64,000 nucleotides of DNA from NCBI GenBank assembly GCA_027604505.1, contig JADIIX010000015.1:1-64000 (forward strand), written 5' to 3'. The notes under the pieces were generated by a model that searched no databases, was not told the DNA's origin, and was given only the letters and a program-made list of their open reading frames with translations. The DNA is from Gonapodya sp. JEL0774 (lineage: Eukaryota > Monoblepharomycota > Monoblepharidomycetes > Monoblepharidales > Gonapodyaceae). A program made the translations under genes and the position numbers. Positions 47,201 to 59,616 of this stretch are shown here, piece after piece (the first letter of the stretch is position 1; each line of letters opens with the position of its first letter).

Positions 47201-47835
47201 AGAGGGAGTAGACCGTTTCAGTTTCAGTTTCGCATCCAGCACCTATTGACCCAAAGAGAAACTCAAGCCCACCCCACCGATAGCAAGGACCAGGATCCAG
47301 GCTTGGGAAGCGTCTAAGAAACGGGAGGTCAGCCCTTGTAAGCCAACTTTATCGCGGAGGTGGAGAACTCTGTCACGGTCTGGATAAGCCACGTTGGAGA
47401 AACACGGTTCACAACATGAGAGACTCAGGAGACACAGAGATTAGATAGCGCGAAAGTGATGTGCTCTCATTCACCTTTGGCAAAACCTCTTATCCAGTCG
47501 ATGGATTCAAAATCTGAGTACTTCGTACGCTCTCTTCGGAAGTTTATTGTATTGTTGTCCGCGTTATGATTGTAGTCGATTTCTATCCCCTCGTCTTGTT
47601 CATTTGGGAGTCCAGACAACGTCCCACGTGGCGATGAAACGATTCTTTTATGAGAGTGCTGCGCGAACGAAGAAGGGGTATGTGTGGAGCTTCCAAGTCG
47701 ACCATTTCGGTTCTTTTGTCGGGAGGAGACTTGACCGTTGGCAGCTCCAAGTGGAGAATCTTGTGAGCTACTTTCGTTGTTCATCATGGAAGATTCCGTT
47801 GCGTGGTCAGAGCACATTGAGAGATCCATTAGCAT
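44258..47835 (-). CDS. CLC-family chloride channel or Cl-/H+ antiporter with CBS domains
   Basis: CLC proteins move chloride across vacuolar, Golgi or plasma membranes; yeast Gef1 is the model. The likely start at 47835 gives a disordered Ser/Asn-rich head ending in [16 protein letters not shown], typical before helix B. Selectivity-filter motifs are present in order: GSGIPE (about 46790-46772), GNEGPMVHV (about 46485-46460, with the gating Glu) and [20 protein letters not shown] (about 45585-45530). The C-terminal CBS pair includes [20 protein letters not shown] (about 44920), then [12 protein letters not shown] joined in phase to [20 protein letters not shown] and LLRHLSE, with the stop at 44258. 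Gating Glu plus CBS domains suit a Gef1-like intracellular transporter. About fifteen introns; not all joins fixed. It is divergent from Nse1, 205 bp away. Confidence 0.93.
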
Positions 47836-48039
47836 TAAGCCGTTAATGAGTACACTCGTGAAACTTGCCTTGTGGAATGCCTTGATTCCAAGGCACTCTC
47901 CAGCGAATAATAATTCTCGGGTGGGAGGAGCGTTCCTTTTTCCTCTGTCATGTGATTGTCGCTGGCAGTAGTAAAGTCCGTGGTCCCGGACTCCGTGTGC
48001 TGTGGTCACAGTGACAGCGAGCTTCCCCTGTCAGACCTA

Positions 48040-49358
48040 ATGGTCGAACAACATGAATTCGGAGACGAGCATCGACTGTTCCTACAGGCCATCATCTCGC
48101 GAAGATTTCTTGAAGAGGAGGAGCTGAAACAGTGCCAGAAGGACGCTTACCAGCTCGCTGGTGGTGAGTGCAATTGAGTCTGCCGATTCTCGTCTTTCTG
48201 CCTTACATTGACACCCTAGCCTTCCTATCAAACCTTGACGTGCACTATCCCGTGCTGAAACTTGGACTTTGAATCCGGTAGAGGATCCAAGCCCTCTGGT
48301 TGAGTTTCTAAGAAGAGTGAACGAAGCTCTTCGGGAGATTGATTTGGAGCTCAAGAGAGCCAAGGACAACGATGGAAACTATTATTACGCTCTTGTACGT
48401 TCGATGCGCATTTTTATCAGATTCTTAAATCAGTAAGTGCTTATGTTGCCTCCTCTCAAGGTGAACACACGACGAGATGGCATTTCAGAGCTTGCAACTG
48501 GATACGAAGACCATGAAATCTCTTTTTTCAAGCACCTGGTACGATTGAAGGGATTGCATTGCCAGATTCCACGTGCCTACCTGAGACTTATTCTACCCAA
48601 TTGGTTTTTAACAAGCTTGAGCTTCTCGTCGATGCACCTGATGAATCCTACGAAGCCGGTTCTCTCAAAATTCTCAACGACTTAAAGCGGGTCAATTTTA
48701 CGGGTAGAAAAAAGATGACGGAGAAAGATTGTGAAGAGTTTCTTACACGCCTCGTTGCGGACCATTGGATCGTGGAACCGACGTGAGTGGTATTCTACGC
48801 GGAGTAAGCTCTGTAGCCACAAAAGGTTTTTTGTCAATCTGTCTCATTTAATAACTTTTGACAACTGGAAACTGTTCGGTCGTCGTCCCAATGTGCTTTC
48901 CTGTTTGTAGCAAAGGGCGCTATCACCTCTCCGTTCGAAGCATCCTCGAACTTAAACCGTATCTCGTTGAAAACTTTGATGAGATAGCACAGTGTGAGGC
49001 ATGCAAGGAGATCATCGCCACTAAGGTAAGCTCGGCGAGATTTACTAAGTGTGATCCAAACTGACAGCAAATCTCATGCCAGCACTCCGAGTCCTGTGTC
49101 AATCCCTCCTGCCCCCTCCGCATGCATAGCCCCTGTGCTATGCTTCGTTTTCAGCGTCTGCCCATCAATGGGCGGACATGTCCAGGTTGTGGAAAAGCGT
49201 GGGCTGGTGATTGGAGAGGCCGGAATGGAGCAGAGCGGATAACAAAGGTCAGACAAGGTGGAGAGCGGCGGAGAGAAGAGGTAGACGACGATGAGGCAGA
49301 CGGGATGGAGGAGGACGACGAGGACGAGGAGGAGGAGGAGGAGGAGGCCGATCAGTGA
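48040..49358 (+). CDS. NSE1: Nse1, SMC5/6 complex RING-like subunit
   Basis: Nse1 (NSMCE1) is the RING-type ubiquitin ligase subunit of the SMC5/6 DNA-repair complex and works with Nse3 and Nse4 in the nucleus. The ATG at 48040 gives MVEQHEFGDEHRLFLQAIIS. Winged-helix regions follow (DPSPLVEFLRRVNEALREID; LVFNKLELLVDAPDESYEAG; MTEKDCEEFLTRLVADHWIV). The C-terminal zinc module has paired ligands in CEACKEIIATK, CVNPSCPLRMHSPC and RTCPGCGKAW. The tail is extremely acidic (about 25 Asp/Glu in the last 35 residues, 49280-49358), encoded by GAGGA-type repeats. About six introns. The MetRS gene starts 220 bp downstream on the same strand. Confidence 0.92.
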
Positions 49359-49578
49359 TCACGAGTGGAGGAAGGTTGTCCAACTGTTGAAAAGTGGTGG
49401 AAGGTGATAATGAAAATTGAATAATGTATTTTGGACCCTTGATGAACTGCATTCGTTTGCGTTTGCCCCGTGGTTTACACTGCTCTATGATTGTTTCTCG
49501 TGGTGGGCGAGTTCCTCGCGGATTGTGCCGTTCTGACCCTCCACGCTCATAAGTGAAGACACAAAGCATCCTGAATCA

Positions 49579-52500
49579 ATGTCAACGAATCCAAAAGATT
49601 CGGCACCTCTTTGCATACACGCTTATACCTCAAATGGCTCTCTCCCCTCCGCTTCATCCAAAGTCGCCCTCCTGAAACTCCTGCTTGCTGGATCGATTGC
49701 TGGTCAAAACCTCGAAGTCGCGATAGAGGAGCGGTCAGCGGATCCCTTGACGGGCGAATCCGTTTTTTTAGAGGTAGGAAAGGGCAGATTGATAGCGAAT
49801 GCGAACGCGGGAGTGCGGTGAGTGAATGGTGGAGAAAGTGTTCCCTTTCTCGCCTTAATTCCCAAATCAATCTTTCCAAACGACACGGGATGATAGTGCT
49901 TTACTTCCATCGAGCTCTACCGACATCATAGCCAGTGCACAGATGATTTCATGGATGGAATGGGAGGAGAGCCAGCTTCTAGGAGCCACGTTTCAGACGA
50001 ACTGCGACCAGCTCCTGGAGTTATTGGAAGTCCTAGGCAGGGAACCCTTGGCAGAACTACTCAAGGTTCGGAAATGTGATGCATGAAATTATCCATTGTG
50101 CACGAATGTTAAATGTACAGTTGCATTTCCACGTTTACACGACAGGGACCATGGAATGCTGTCCAAGTCGCAGTGTTCAGTACTCTGCACTTTGCTCGTG
50201 ACAAATTGGAGCGCAAAGTGGCTGTTCAGGCGTGGCTGAATGAGAGATCACAACAAGAGCAAATTAAGTCTGTGCTCAAACGCGTGGATGCTCTCTCGGT
50301 GAGCATGGAACAACCCAGTAGGGTATAAATTTCGAGAGATGAAGTTTCTTCTTTGGCTAGGGCTCTGCAACAACGGCGGCAGTAAAGTCTGGAATCTCCA
50401 TTGCTTATGATCATCATGAGCGGACCATGTGAGTTCGAAGTGTTATGTTCAGATCCACTTGCTCTGATATGGCTCGCTTGCTGTAGACTGCCCATGAAGG
50501 GCAAACGCAATGTTCTAATCACCTCAGCCCTTCCATACGTCAACAACGTGCCTCACTTGGGAAATATCATTGGCTCTGTTTTAAGTGCAGATGTTTTCGC
50601 CAGGTAACCGCTCTCTCGCGATGCGATTGGTCGTCCGATCGAACATTTTTGCAGCCCCTCATTAACGCCAAATATGAACTGTTTAGATATTGCCGTGCCC
50701 GTGGCTATAATACCCTTTTCATATGCGGAACGGATGAGTACGGTACGGCAACGGAGACAAGAGCACTAGAAGAGAAGGTGTCTGAGGAGGAATTGTGCGC
50801 CAAATACCGCGCATTGCACAAACAAACGTGTAAGAGCCGAAGTTAAAATTTACGTACGCCCGATCTAATAAGTTCTCTTCTAGATGATTGGTTCAACATC
50901 GACTTCGACTTCTTTGGCAAAACTACGACTCCTGCTCAGACTACAATCTGCCAGGATATTTTTTTCAAGCTCAGGGCAAATGGGTACACTTACGAAGACA
51001 CCATGACGCAGTTGTATTGCGATGAACCGGGACACAAGAGGTTCTTGGCGGACCGATTTGTTGAGGGTGAATGTCCAAACTGCCACTATGAGGATGCTCG
51101 AGGCGATCAATGCGATAATTGTGGCAAGGTGATGACCGCAAGCCTGACGTTGGTTGAACAGAACTCATGCACGGTCCTGCTGGCAGCTTCTGGAGCCCAC
51201 CGAGCTCTTACGCCCCAAGTGCAAGCTGGATGGTACTACCCCTATTCTGAGGGAGACAAAACACCAGTTTCTAGATCTCCCCAAACTTGAAGAATGGAAC
51301 TTTGAATGGGCAGAACGTGTAACTGAGGAAGGTGTGTGTACATTGCAATGTACGGGAGCGGCATCCTTTGCACGTTTCACATTTTCCCGCCTTCATTCCC
51401 GTCAGGGAAGTGGTCGCAAAACGGGAAAACCATCACAATTGGATGGCTAAGACAAGGACTAACGTCTCGATGCATCACTCGCGATCTCAAGTGGGGTGTC
51501 CCAGTTCCCGTTGCTGGATATGAAGATAAGGTGGGCCTATCATGTACGACCATCCATTGAACGAAGTTTATGAATTGTAACTAATTGCAAATTGCTAATT
51601 GCTTGCAGGTTTTTTATGTGTGGTACGACGCTCCCATTGGGTATATATCCATCACGATGAACTACACTGCTGATCACTGGGAGGAATGGTGGAAGAATCC
51701 AGAAAACGTGAAATTGTATCAAGTGAGTGATGGAACATGTTGCGTTTGGACGGTAAGCTCACTTCTTCCCTCAGTTTATGGGCAAGGATAATGTACCGTT
51801 CCACTCAGTCATTTTCCCGTGTATCTTGCACGGAACCAAGGACCCGTACACGATCGTTAACACCATTTCCACGTGCGAATATCTAAACTATGAGAACGGA
51901 AAGGTGAGGTGTTTGCCCCCCACATCTTTAGGCGTCAACCTGTCTTGCTCACTATCGAACATAGTTTTCCAAATCTCGTGGTGTTGGGGTTTTTGGCAAC
52001 AATGTCATGGCCAGTAACATCCCATCTGAAGTTTGGCGTTACTATCTGATCTCCAGTCGCCCAGAAAACTCTGACTCACAATTCCTGTGGCACGATTTCG
52101 TGGCTCGTAACAACAGCGAACTGCTGGCAAACCTCGGTAACTTTGTCAACCGCACCCTCAAGTTTGTTGCAGCAAAATATCAGTCAACAGTGCCGGCGCC
52201 TGCCTCGTTCGGTGCCAATGAGGTCGCATTTCTGGATGATGTGAACCGCCTGGTAACCCAATATATTGATTACATGGAACAGCAGAAGGAACGCGGAGCT
52301 TTGAAACTCGTCATGGATATTTCTGGTCGTGGAAATCTCTACCTCCAGGTGAATCATATGTTTCGTGCCTGCAAGGGGGATCCACTCACGTTTTATGAAT
52401 AATAGGATTCTAAGCTGGACAATACACTATTTGCCATGAACCGTGCAACAGCCAACACGGTCCTGTCCCTCGCCATCAACCTTATTTATCTTATCTCTGC

Positions 52501-53056
52501 ATTGGTGTATCCGTTCATGCCAACCACAAGTGAGGCTATTGTCAAGCAACTACGAGTTCCTCACCGCCGAATCCCCAACGACGACGAGCTACCCTGGGAC
52601 GGCAAGGATATACATGAGGGTCATGTTATCGGCAAACCCGATTATTTGTTCACTAAAATCGAGGAGTCAAAGGAGCAGGAGCTGCGACAGAGATATGCGG
52701 GCAAGCAGGTGACTGAAGAGGGAAACGGAACAACTTCCGCTCCTATAGCATCATCTGCATCAGTAGCACCTCCAAAGGACGCAAAGAGTGCGAAAGCTGC
52801 AGGGAAAGCAAAGGCGGCGGCCAAACCCTCTGCGAAGGACGCTAAACCGGGCAAGTCAGCTGAGCCCGTCATCACTGATGCAGACAAAACTCCTGAGATG
52901 ATTGAGCTGGAGCTACTTATTGCTGAACAGGGCAACAAAGTGAGGAAGCTTAAAGGAGAAAAGGCGCCCGCAGAGTTAATCAAATCTGCAGTGGATGAGT
53001 TACTCCAGTTCAAAGCCCGACTTGGAGATTTGGTGAAAAATGCGAAATCTAATTAG
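49579..53056 (+). CDS. Cytosolic methionyl-tRNA synthetase with GST-like N-terminus and C-terminal WHEP domain
   Basis: This enzyme charges tRNA-Met. N-terminal exons (49579-50330) look like a GST-type domain ([59 protein letters not shown]). The class I core starts near 50491: [20 protein letters not shown] (HIGH-type HLGN), [15 protein letters not shown], zinc-binding [45 protein letters not shown], and [13 protein letters not shown] (KMSKS-type, formed by a splice near 51903-51965). The anticodon-binding domain follows ([20 protein letters not shown]). After an Ala/Lys linker, a WHEP domain closes the protein (about 52909-53040: [20 protein letters not shown]). The animal enzyme MARS1 has this layout, whereas yeast Mes1 lacks WHEP. 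The stop is 4 bp from the EMC4 stop. Confidence 0.95.
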
Positions 53057-53060
53057 GGCT

Positions 53061-53944
53061 TTATATTCTTGTGGTAGTGGGGATACATTTGCATTTATGA
53101 AATCGGACCACCTGAGAACTCAGAGTACTACATGGAACAAAGTTGACATGCCTTGAGCCCCAATGCCGACGTGATATCATTCTGAAGCGGGAACCCACTT
53201 GCTTTGGTTGTAAAAACGCCAGCCAGTCGCTCTGCGCTGTTGGTAGGAGGCCCATGGACGACATCTTCCACACTCCCAATCCTATCACGGCAAGCTGTAG
53301 TACAACAAAGATGGCTTTCGGTAAGAGAACCGGATCACCATTCGAGCCTGTCTGCGTGACGGCAAATCTTTCAAAAGCTAGAGGTGAACAGCATTAGCAT
53401 CATTGAAGAGCTAGGAAGGATATCGACACACTTTGCGAAACTTTGGCTATCCCTTGAACTCCGTTAGAAAAGAGCATGAAAAGCATCATGAAGGAATAAA
53501 TTTGAAGCTGGCTTCCGCTCATCCAGAGCATTAGAGCGTTCTTTGAGGATAAGTTGTCAGTTCATGGTCATTCACCAACACGTCGCTAAGCACACCTTAC
53601 CATCGGAACGGCCTTTGCAGGGGCAAGAGCGGCTTCCCATGCTTTCTAGCAGAGGAATTTTCCAAATCGAACCCCCCGAAAACGCCAGTCACCGCATTTT
53701 GTCAGCTGACCTTCAGCACAACCCAGAACCAAACCATGCATCATGGCATCCGACATACCTTAATCTTGAGCTTATCTTGATCTGCCGCAGATACCGGCTT
53801 CTTGTCGCCATCTCCCTTTCCCTTAAAGTCTAGTGTATAGAACTTGGCGTCGAAACCCTCAGGAGACACGTTGGCTGGAGTTTTGGACATAGAAGCGTCC
53901 AAAGATCGGAAATCAAAGTTCCAGCGACGATTACTTTGGGACAT
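53061..53944 (-). CDS. EMC4: ER membrane protein complex subunit 4 (about 218 aa)
   Basis: EMC4 is part of the ER insertase for tail-anchored and multipass membrane proteins. Four exons join in phase: 53944-53759, 53645-53601, 53540-53432 and 53377-53061. The start MSQSNRRWNFDF leads to DKLKIK / KAWEAALAPAKAVPM / NALMLWMSGSQLQIYSFMML, the strongly conserved EMC4 core and first membrane segment. The second segment is AIFVVLQLAVIGLGVWKMSS, followed by MGLLPTAQSDWLAFL, the family's C-terminal signature. About 35 extra residues follow unless one more intron starts at a GTGGGT after LQPKQ. The gene is tail to tail with MetRS, with a 4-bp gap, and lies 94 bp downstream of the RasGAP-LIM gene's stop. 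Confidence 0.93.
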
Positions 53945-54038
53945 TGTGATAAAGTTTTGTTGGGGATGATGTGCGTTTTATGTGACTTTGTCACTTTATT
54001 CCGCTCTACGTGTGTTGCACTCAGGAAAACACTGTGCA

Positions 54039-57000
54039 TCAAACTTCCTCCAGAAAACACATTTTGCATAGCGGTTGCGAGGGAGCTCCCTCTTGCTCAA
54101 AAAATTTTTCGTTCACAAGTGCCATACCGCACCTCGAGCAATTGAAACATTGCGCGTGGAAGCTCAATTCGGCTCGCAGCGCTCGTACGAGAGAGCCATC
54201 GGGAATGATTTGTTTGCACATAGAGCAGTTAAGGAGAACCCCCGCGTGGCTCGAGTGAAACAAATCGTTGGGCATTTGAGAAAGAGCGAAGTAAGGCTCC
54301 CCCGCCAATGTTGTATTGCAGAGCTAAACGAAGCGCGTGATCAACGCTCTTTCCCAGGAAAAGAGTGGATCAAAAACTTACCGAGCACACTTTGCAGTTG
54401 GGGTGATATTTCTGCTTCGGATCGCCCACTTCGATGAAGGGGCCTGTGATTGCATCACCACAGTTTCCACAAAATAGCCCAGCGGCACGTAAAAAGTCAT
54501 TTCGACAATAGGGCCGCCCATCCAACTCCTTGAATCCAGCTTGGAGTGTTCCATCGCACATTGCACAGCGCAGACAATCGCGATGCCATGGTTTCCCACA
54601 CGCAACAATTGCTTGAGCGCGTTCGCCGGCCGTTATTGCGGCACTACAGCCCCCGCAGAATGCAGCCTGATACGGGATGTTGCATTTCGCGTTGAGGTCT
54701 CGAGGTGGAGAAGCAACCACTTTGCACATACCGCAGGACCACACCGTTTGCAGAACAGCTGACCACTCTTGAATACTGCTGTTTCAGGTGAAAGTTTCAT
54801 TTCGCAGCTAACGCACTTGCTGCAGCGTGTGTGCCACACTTCACTGTGTTGATCAAGGTGAAACTCCTCGGCAGTTCCAACGGGGTCAAAGCATGCGGTG
54901 CAAATCACGAGGCGTTCACTTCCCATAATGACAGCGGTCTGTGCTTGAACTTGACAAGCTTGATTTATTTCGACCATAGAACGCTCTGTCAGCTCACGTC
55001 TGATTTCCAGCAAAGAAGGCTTCTTTGGTGTGCTGGTCTTTATGTCCCTGATGTTTGACAGCAGGGACACATTCCCATTATCCGGAACTTTGTTTGTTTC
55101 ATAAGTGACCACTGGTGACACCTTGGAGGCGCTCGGTGGGTCTGCGGTAGCGTTTCGGTTGTTCTCAGTTCGAAGCGGAGGAAGTGTTTGGAGCTCAGCT
55201 GCCTTCAGCTCTGCGGGAGAGATTTCTTCTTCCGTGATACGTTGCTGTTCGTCTTCCACCAAAGATTTGTTCGACTTCGCGTTTGGTCGATGGCGAGAAC
55301 CATTCTTCAATGTACCCATGCCACTGTTGACAATGGTTCTTGCCAGACTTGCGAGATTTGTTGGCTTCACAAACAAGCGCGCCAAACTTCCAAAAGAGCC
55401 GAGCTTTTCTTGATCTGGATTCGCAGACGATCCTTGGGTTGACACGGCGGCGTTGCGAATCTGATGCACCATTCGGTAAAGTCTCTTCACCAGAGAAACA
55501 TCCTTGCCCTTTGTTGATGAATGAACATTCAAAGTACCTGCCAAGCAAAAGTTAAGCACCCACCAAGGATGATGTTTCAAGGACACGACTCTCGCAAGAT
55601 GTCAGGAGTTCCACTAGTCGAGCACAATCCGTAGCACAGTCAAGGTCACCGTCCTGACGTTGGCTCTGCTGGGCAGTTCCACTTGAAGAGACGCACTTTA
55701 TTCTGGTTGGGCCTACCGAGGTATTGCTGTGGTGTGGCTTTCAATATCACGAGTCTCTGATCAACAATCCCAACAGAATTGATCCCTTGCAAATCGAAAT
55801 ACCGACCTCAGAATCATTGACTGGGGATAACGATTTCTTCACGGTGAACATATTAAATTTGGATTTCGAGATTGTTTCGATTGAATTCTTCCCGCCCTGA
55901 AGTCAAACAGGAAGAAGTGCTTCGGCTGGACAGGATTCGCGAACAGACAATAAACGTACATCGACAGCACTGATAATGTCAAAGTACTTCTTTAACACCA
56001 CCTGTTGATCTCGAACGAAATCGTTCATTACCATCATATCTGATCGTCAGTGCAGCCGGGTTACTCAATACGTGCGGACTTGAAATAACTGAACAAGCTT
56101 ACATTTTTCCTTCTCAGAAAATCCATCCGCCATATTTGCGATAGTTTGAATGATCTTCGCAATCAGGGTCAGAGTCTAACGAGACAGTACAGCCTTCGTC
56201 GGACGTCCGAAACAAGCAATCTGAAAGGCATGCTCACTCTTGCCACTCCAGGCGCAGGAAGTTCGTCCACCAAACCAAAAAGTTTCGGTCCCAGAATTGC
56301 CGGGACAATGAGCCGGAGGAAAAGAAACCCTGGTGCCAGGCTTTTGCGTATGAAATCTGAACGTGAAGCGGTGCGCAACGTTACTCACCTCCTATTGCGG
56401 TACACTTCGCGATAGCATTCCCAGAAAACTTTGCGTGAACCTCACTCGCAGTAGCGGAGTAAACGACTCGCAACTGCCTGAATAAAGTGATATCAGTTTT
56501 GAGAATGTCCAAGGTCTTCCAGTACAGCATACTCTGGGAATTCCGAAACAGAGTTTTGCCCAGTTATTGCGTCAAGAAATCTCTTGGTCCATGTTGTCAG
56601 GACACCCTTGTTCGCTGCCAAATTGCTACCTTCGGATACCCGTGTTGGATCAAGCTTACGTGATGAGACATAAAGGATGAATCCGTGGTCAGAATAGTGC
56701 TTCAGACATGATCAACCAATCACAATCACCTCACAAGCAGGTTCACTTTCAATGACGTCACTGAAAGCCAGTGTACATCACATTTATGAAGCCCAGCCTC
56801 GATACAATGGGACTCACAGGATTAACGGTGCAAGAATCCTCTTCAAATAATGTCCAGCAAGTTGTTTCTGATAGACATCCACCGCCTTAGGGGGTTCCGT
56901 GGAAAAGAAGCTTCACGGGAATATCAGAAATTTTCACCCGTAGTCTCCTTACCTTGGTCGCCATGCTGTTGTTCCTGAACAATGTTGCAACTTCCTCTAC

Positions 57001-59414
57001 ACCATGATGAAGTTACAGAGTCAATACCAATATGTGAGCGTTTCAGCTAACGGAGTCTGAGCATTACACACTCGCTTCTTGAATCTCGTTCACAACCGCG
57101 CTACGGACGAACTCAAGGGCCTTGCCCCTATGTTCAGCAATACGCAGAATAGCTGTGGCGATTTCCTCTCTGTTTGATACGTTGTGCCCGATGATGGTGG
57201 CCAGAGCGTAATTTCTCTCGGCAAGGAGCTGACCGGATATTGGATTGTCGGATGAATAACATTCTAAAGAGTGCGTATTAAGTGAGCCTCACTTCCAGGA
57301 GAGGGAGGTACTTCTTGATAGGTAGGACCCGAAACTCTGTAAAAGTGGTGGATATCCGTACGGTTCCTAACGCCCCACATCTGTCGCCAGCGAAGCTGGC
57401 ACAGTCAACGTGAGTGTTGAGCTTGCTTTCCGGCGCAAGAATAGGAACAGTAACCGGTGAAAGGGGAACGCTCTCAGCATTTCTGTGGGTGAAGATCGCA
57501 AACGAGATATTATCACCCACCAGTTGGCACATTGGTAATGTGGCTTTCCGGGGAACAGAACCCCGCCACAAAAAGAGCAAAACCCCACGGAGTAATAGAA
57601 GCTCGTATCGACGAATCTGTGCTGCCGGCTCGCCAACCCTATAGTGTGGTTAGTTGTGTCAATAGTGATGGTAGCACAATCACGGAGATACTCCCGCCTG
57701 GAACATAGACATACCAGATGGGTTTGCTTGCTGTTGCTGCAGTGCTTTCACAAATGCACGAGCCTTCGCGAATCCTTGCTTGCGAGATTTGCCGTCCAAT
57801 TGGCCTTCAACACACCAACAACCAGTTATCGCTTCATTCTCATAGCATGTACCCTATGCTTGTGATGTTTTACTCACGCTTTAAAATTGCCTCGAAACTT
57901 ATCGCTACAAACGACGGGAAGACAAGACTTCTTTCAACAGGGACTTCGAGATTCCTCCGAAAGGTTGTATCCTACCGTACCAGGGGCCGGTAGGAGTGTA
58001 TACCACTCATCAAAGTCTGAGCAATCGACAAGATTCTGAAGGTTGACTATCATAGTGAAATAATGTTTAGTGAGGTTCGAGACAAACCGGATCTCTCTAC
58101 CGTTGGTGGCGCACGATTCGTGCCACCCCCCGACTTACTGAAAACATGACCCAGAAATTCGTCATGGAAGCCAGATTTGGAGTTGTAATCCCAAAGAGCC
58201 TGTGAGTTCAATTACAGATTATCTGGCGAGTAACGAAGAGGATGCCAGGATCGCGCTGCGAAAATTTCAATATGTCTTACAATATGCAAGCGATGGTAAG
58301 GGTGGATTTGCTTGAGGGTGCTGTAGTGTGAGCGTGGGGATGGCGTTTTTCACCGGCAGTATCACAGTAAATAATGGCATACACAAGACCGTTGGTTTCA
58401 GCAAGGCACCCACAATATGAAATCCTGGCGAAACTTCGGGTCCGTGGTCTTCCTGCATACTGCTGTGTGCTGCATTGAGGCCGTATCGGGGTCCGGTAGC
58501 AAATGAATCACGGCGTAAGGATTCGCATATTCTGATCGGAAGTCGGAATCCCATTTGGTTACCAAAAACAGACGACACGAAGACTCCTTGACGACGTATT
58601 GGCTGAGGAGTTCACTCCCAAGTGCAGCTTACCAGAATCACCTCGTGGCAGAAGATCTCTCGCTGCTTCAAGTGTCACTGCAAAGACGTGATTGGCGTCG
58701 GCGGTAGGCATCGCAAGAACAAGCTGGTCATCAATATCAACGTGTTTCGATGTTGGGCTCCATCCGGCAGATTGCATTGCGACTCCGATCCGTAGGGCTT
58801 GATATGCAATCTTTAGGTGCACCTCACCGGAGACCCTGCCGGCATCCTCTGTGACAGGGGTGAGGACCCACCAGTTCTCGTCACGAATTACATGACTCAT
58901 TACCAGACTGGCTGGGAGAGAAACAGCTCCGAGAGGTTTTTCGCGGAGACTTCGTTTGAATGACTGGCCGAGAGGCAGGAGGGGTGATGCCGGTGAGATA
59001 GGTGAAGTCGGTCCTCGAGATTGAGATCTTGAATGCGACCGAGAATGAGAAGAAACAACTGATGCAGAGCGGCGGACAATGGGACCAGGTTCAGAGCTGA
59101 AGAAGGTGAAAGTGAGTTGAGAAGAGGACGGAGGAAGACCTTCGAGCTGGAGCGTGGTAGCAAGTTAGATTGTTGGATGAGCCTCTAAACACATAATAAG
59201 CTAGACGGTACCCAGTCCCACTGACATAGAACTCTTCATTGAAAAGCATCGACTCCCCATCACACGTGGAAACGTTCGTGGAGAACACCTCCCTGTCATC
59301 AAGGTAGACAGAGCAATAGGCTGCTCTAGATTCTGCATGAGCAAACAATGAAGGAGGAATCTTTGCCTCTTGAATCTTGCAGTGTAGCTCCCGGGCAGTG
59401 ATGGGGGTGGTCAT
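54039..59414 (-). CDS. C2 - C1 - RasGAP - four LIM domains fusion protein
   Basis: RasGAPs switch off Ras by speeding GTP hydrolysis. The start at 59414 (MTTPITARELHCKIQEAKIP) opens a C2-like region (AYCSVYLDDREVFS; ENWWVLTPVTEDAGRVSGEV; HVFAVTLEAARDLLPRG). A C1 zinc module follows (57620-57365): HRFVDTSFYYSVGFCSFC, then CANC / KLNTHVDCASFAGDRC, with the full C1 Cys/His spacing after splicing. The RasGAP domain (57230-55970) has VATLFRNNSMATKAVD with the arginine finger, and FLFLRLIVPAILGPKLFGLV with the FLR-PAI motif. Phase-consistent exons (GGKNSIETISKSKFNMFTVK; DCARLVELLTSCESRVLE; VSLVKRLYRMVHQIRNAAVS) carry the frame into LIM1 (CTACFDPVGTAEEFH), LIM2 (FCGGCSAAITAG), a degenerate LIM3 (FCGNCGDAITG) and LIM4 (CSMCKQIIPDG). 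Stop 54039. Some 5' and mid joins are not fixed. Confidence 0.8.
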
Positions 59415-59616
59415 TGTGTGACGTCGACACGGTGCCGTTAGAGTAGCAACGAGCCGAGACGGATTACAATGCCAAATGCAATTCAATTTAGCAAGATCAA
59501 GGTGCTGTGTTTGCTTGATTCCGTCTGTTGGAGGCCAGTCAACGCGCTTTTCAAGTTGCTCCACTGTTGTTTGACCCACCACTAGCTGAGGCCCATTATC
59601 GAACAAAATATACGGA

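Noticed and set aside
52642-53013. Minus-strand frame of 123 codons
   Set aside because: Antisense shadow of the MetRS linker and WHEP exon, which is clearly coding on the plus strand.
53543-53833. Plus-strand open frame opposite EMC4
   Set aside because: EMC4 exons on the minus strand explain this region fully.
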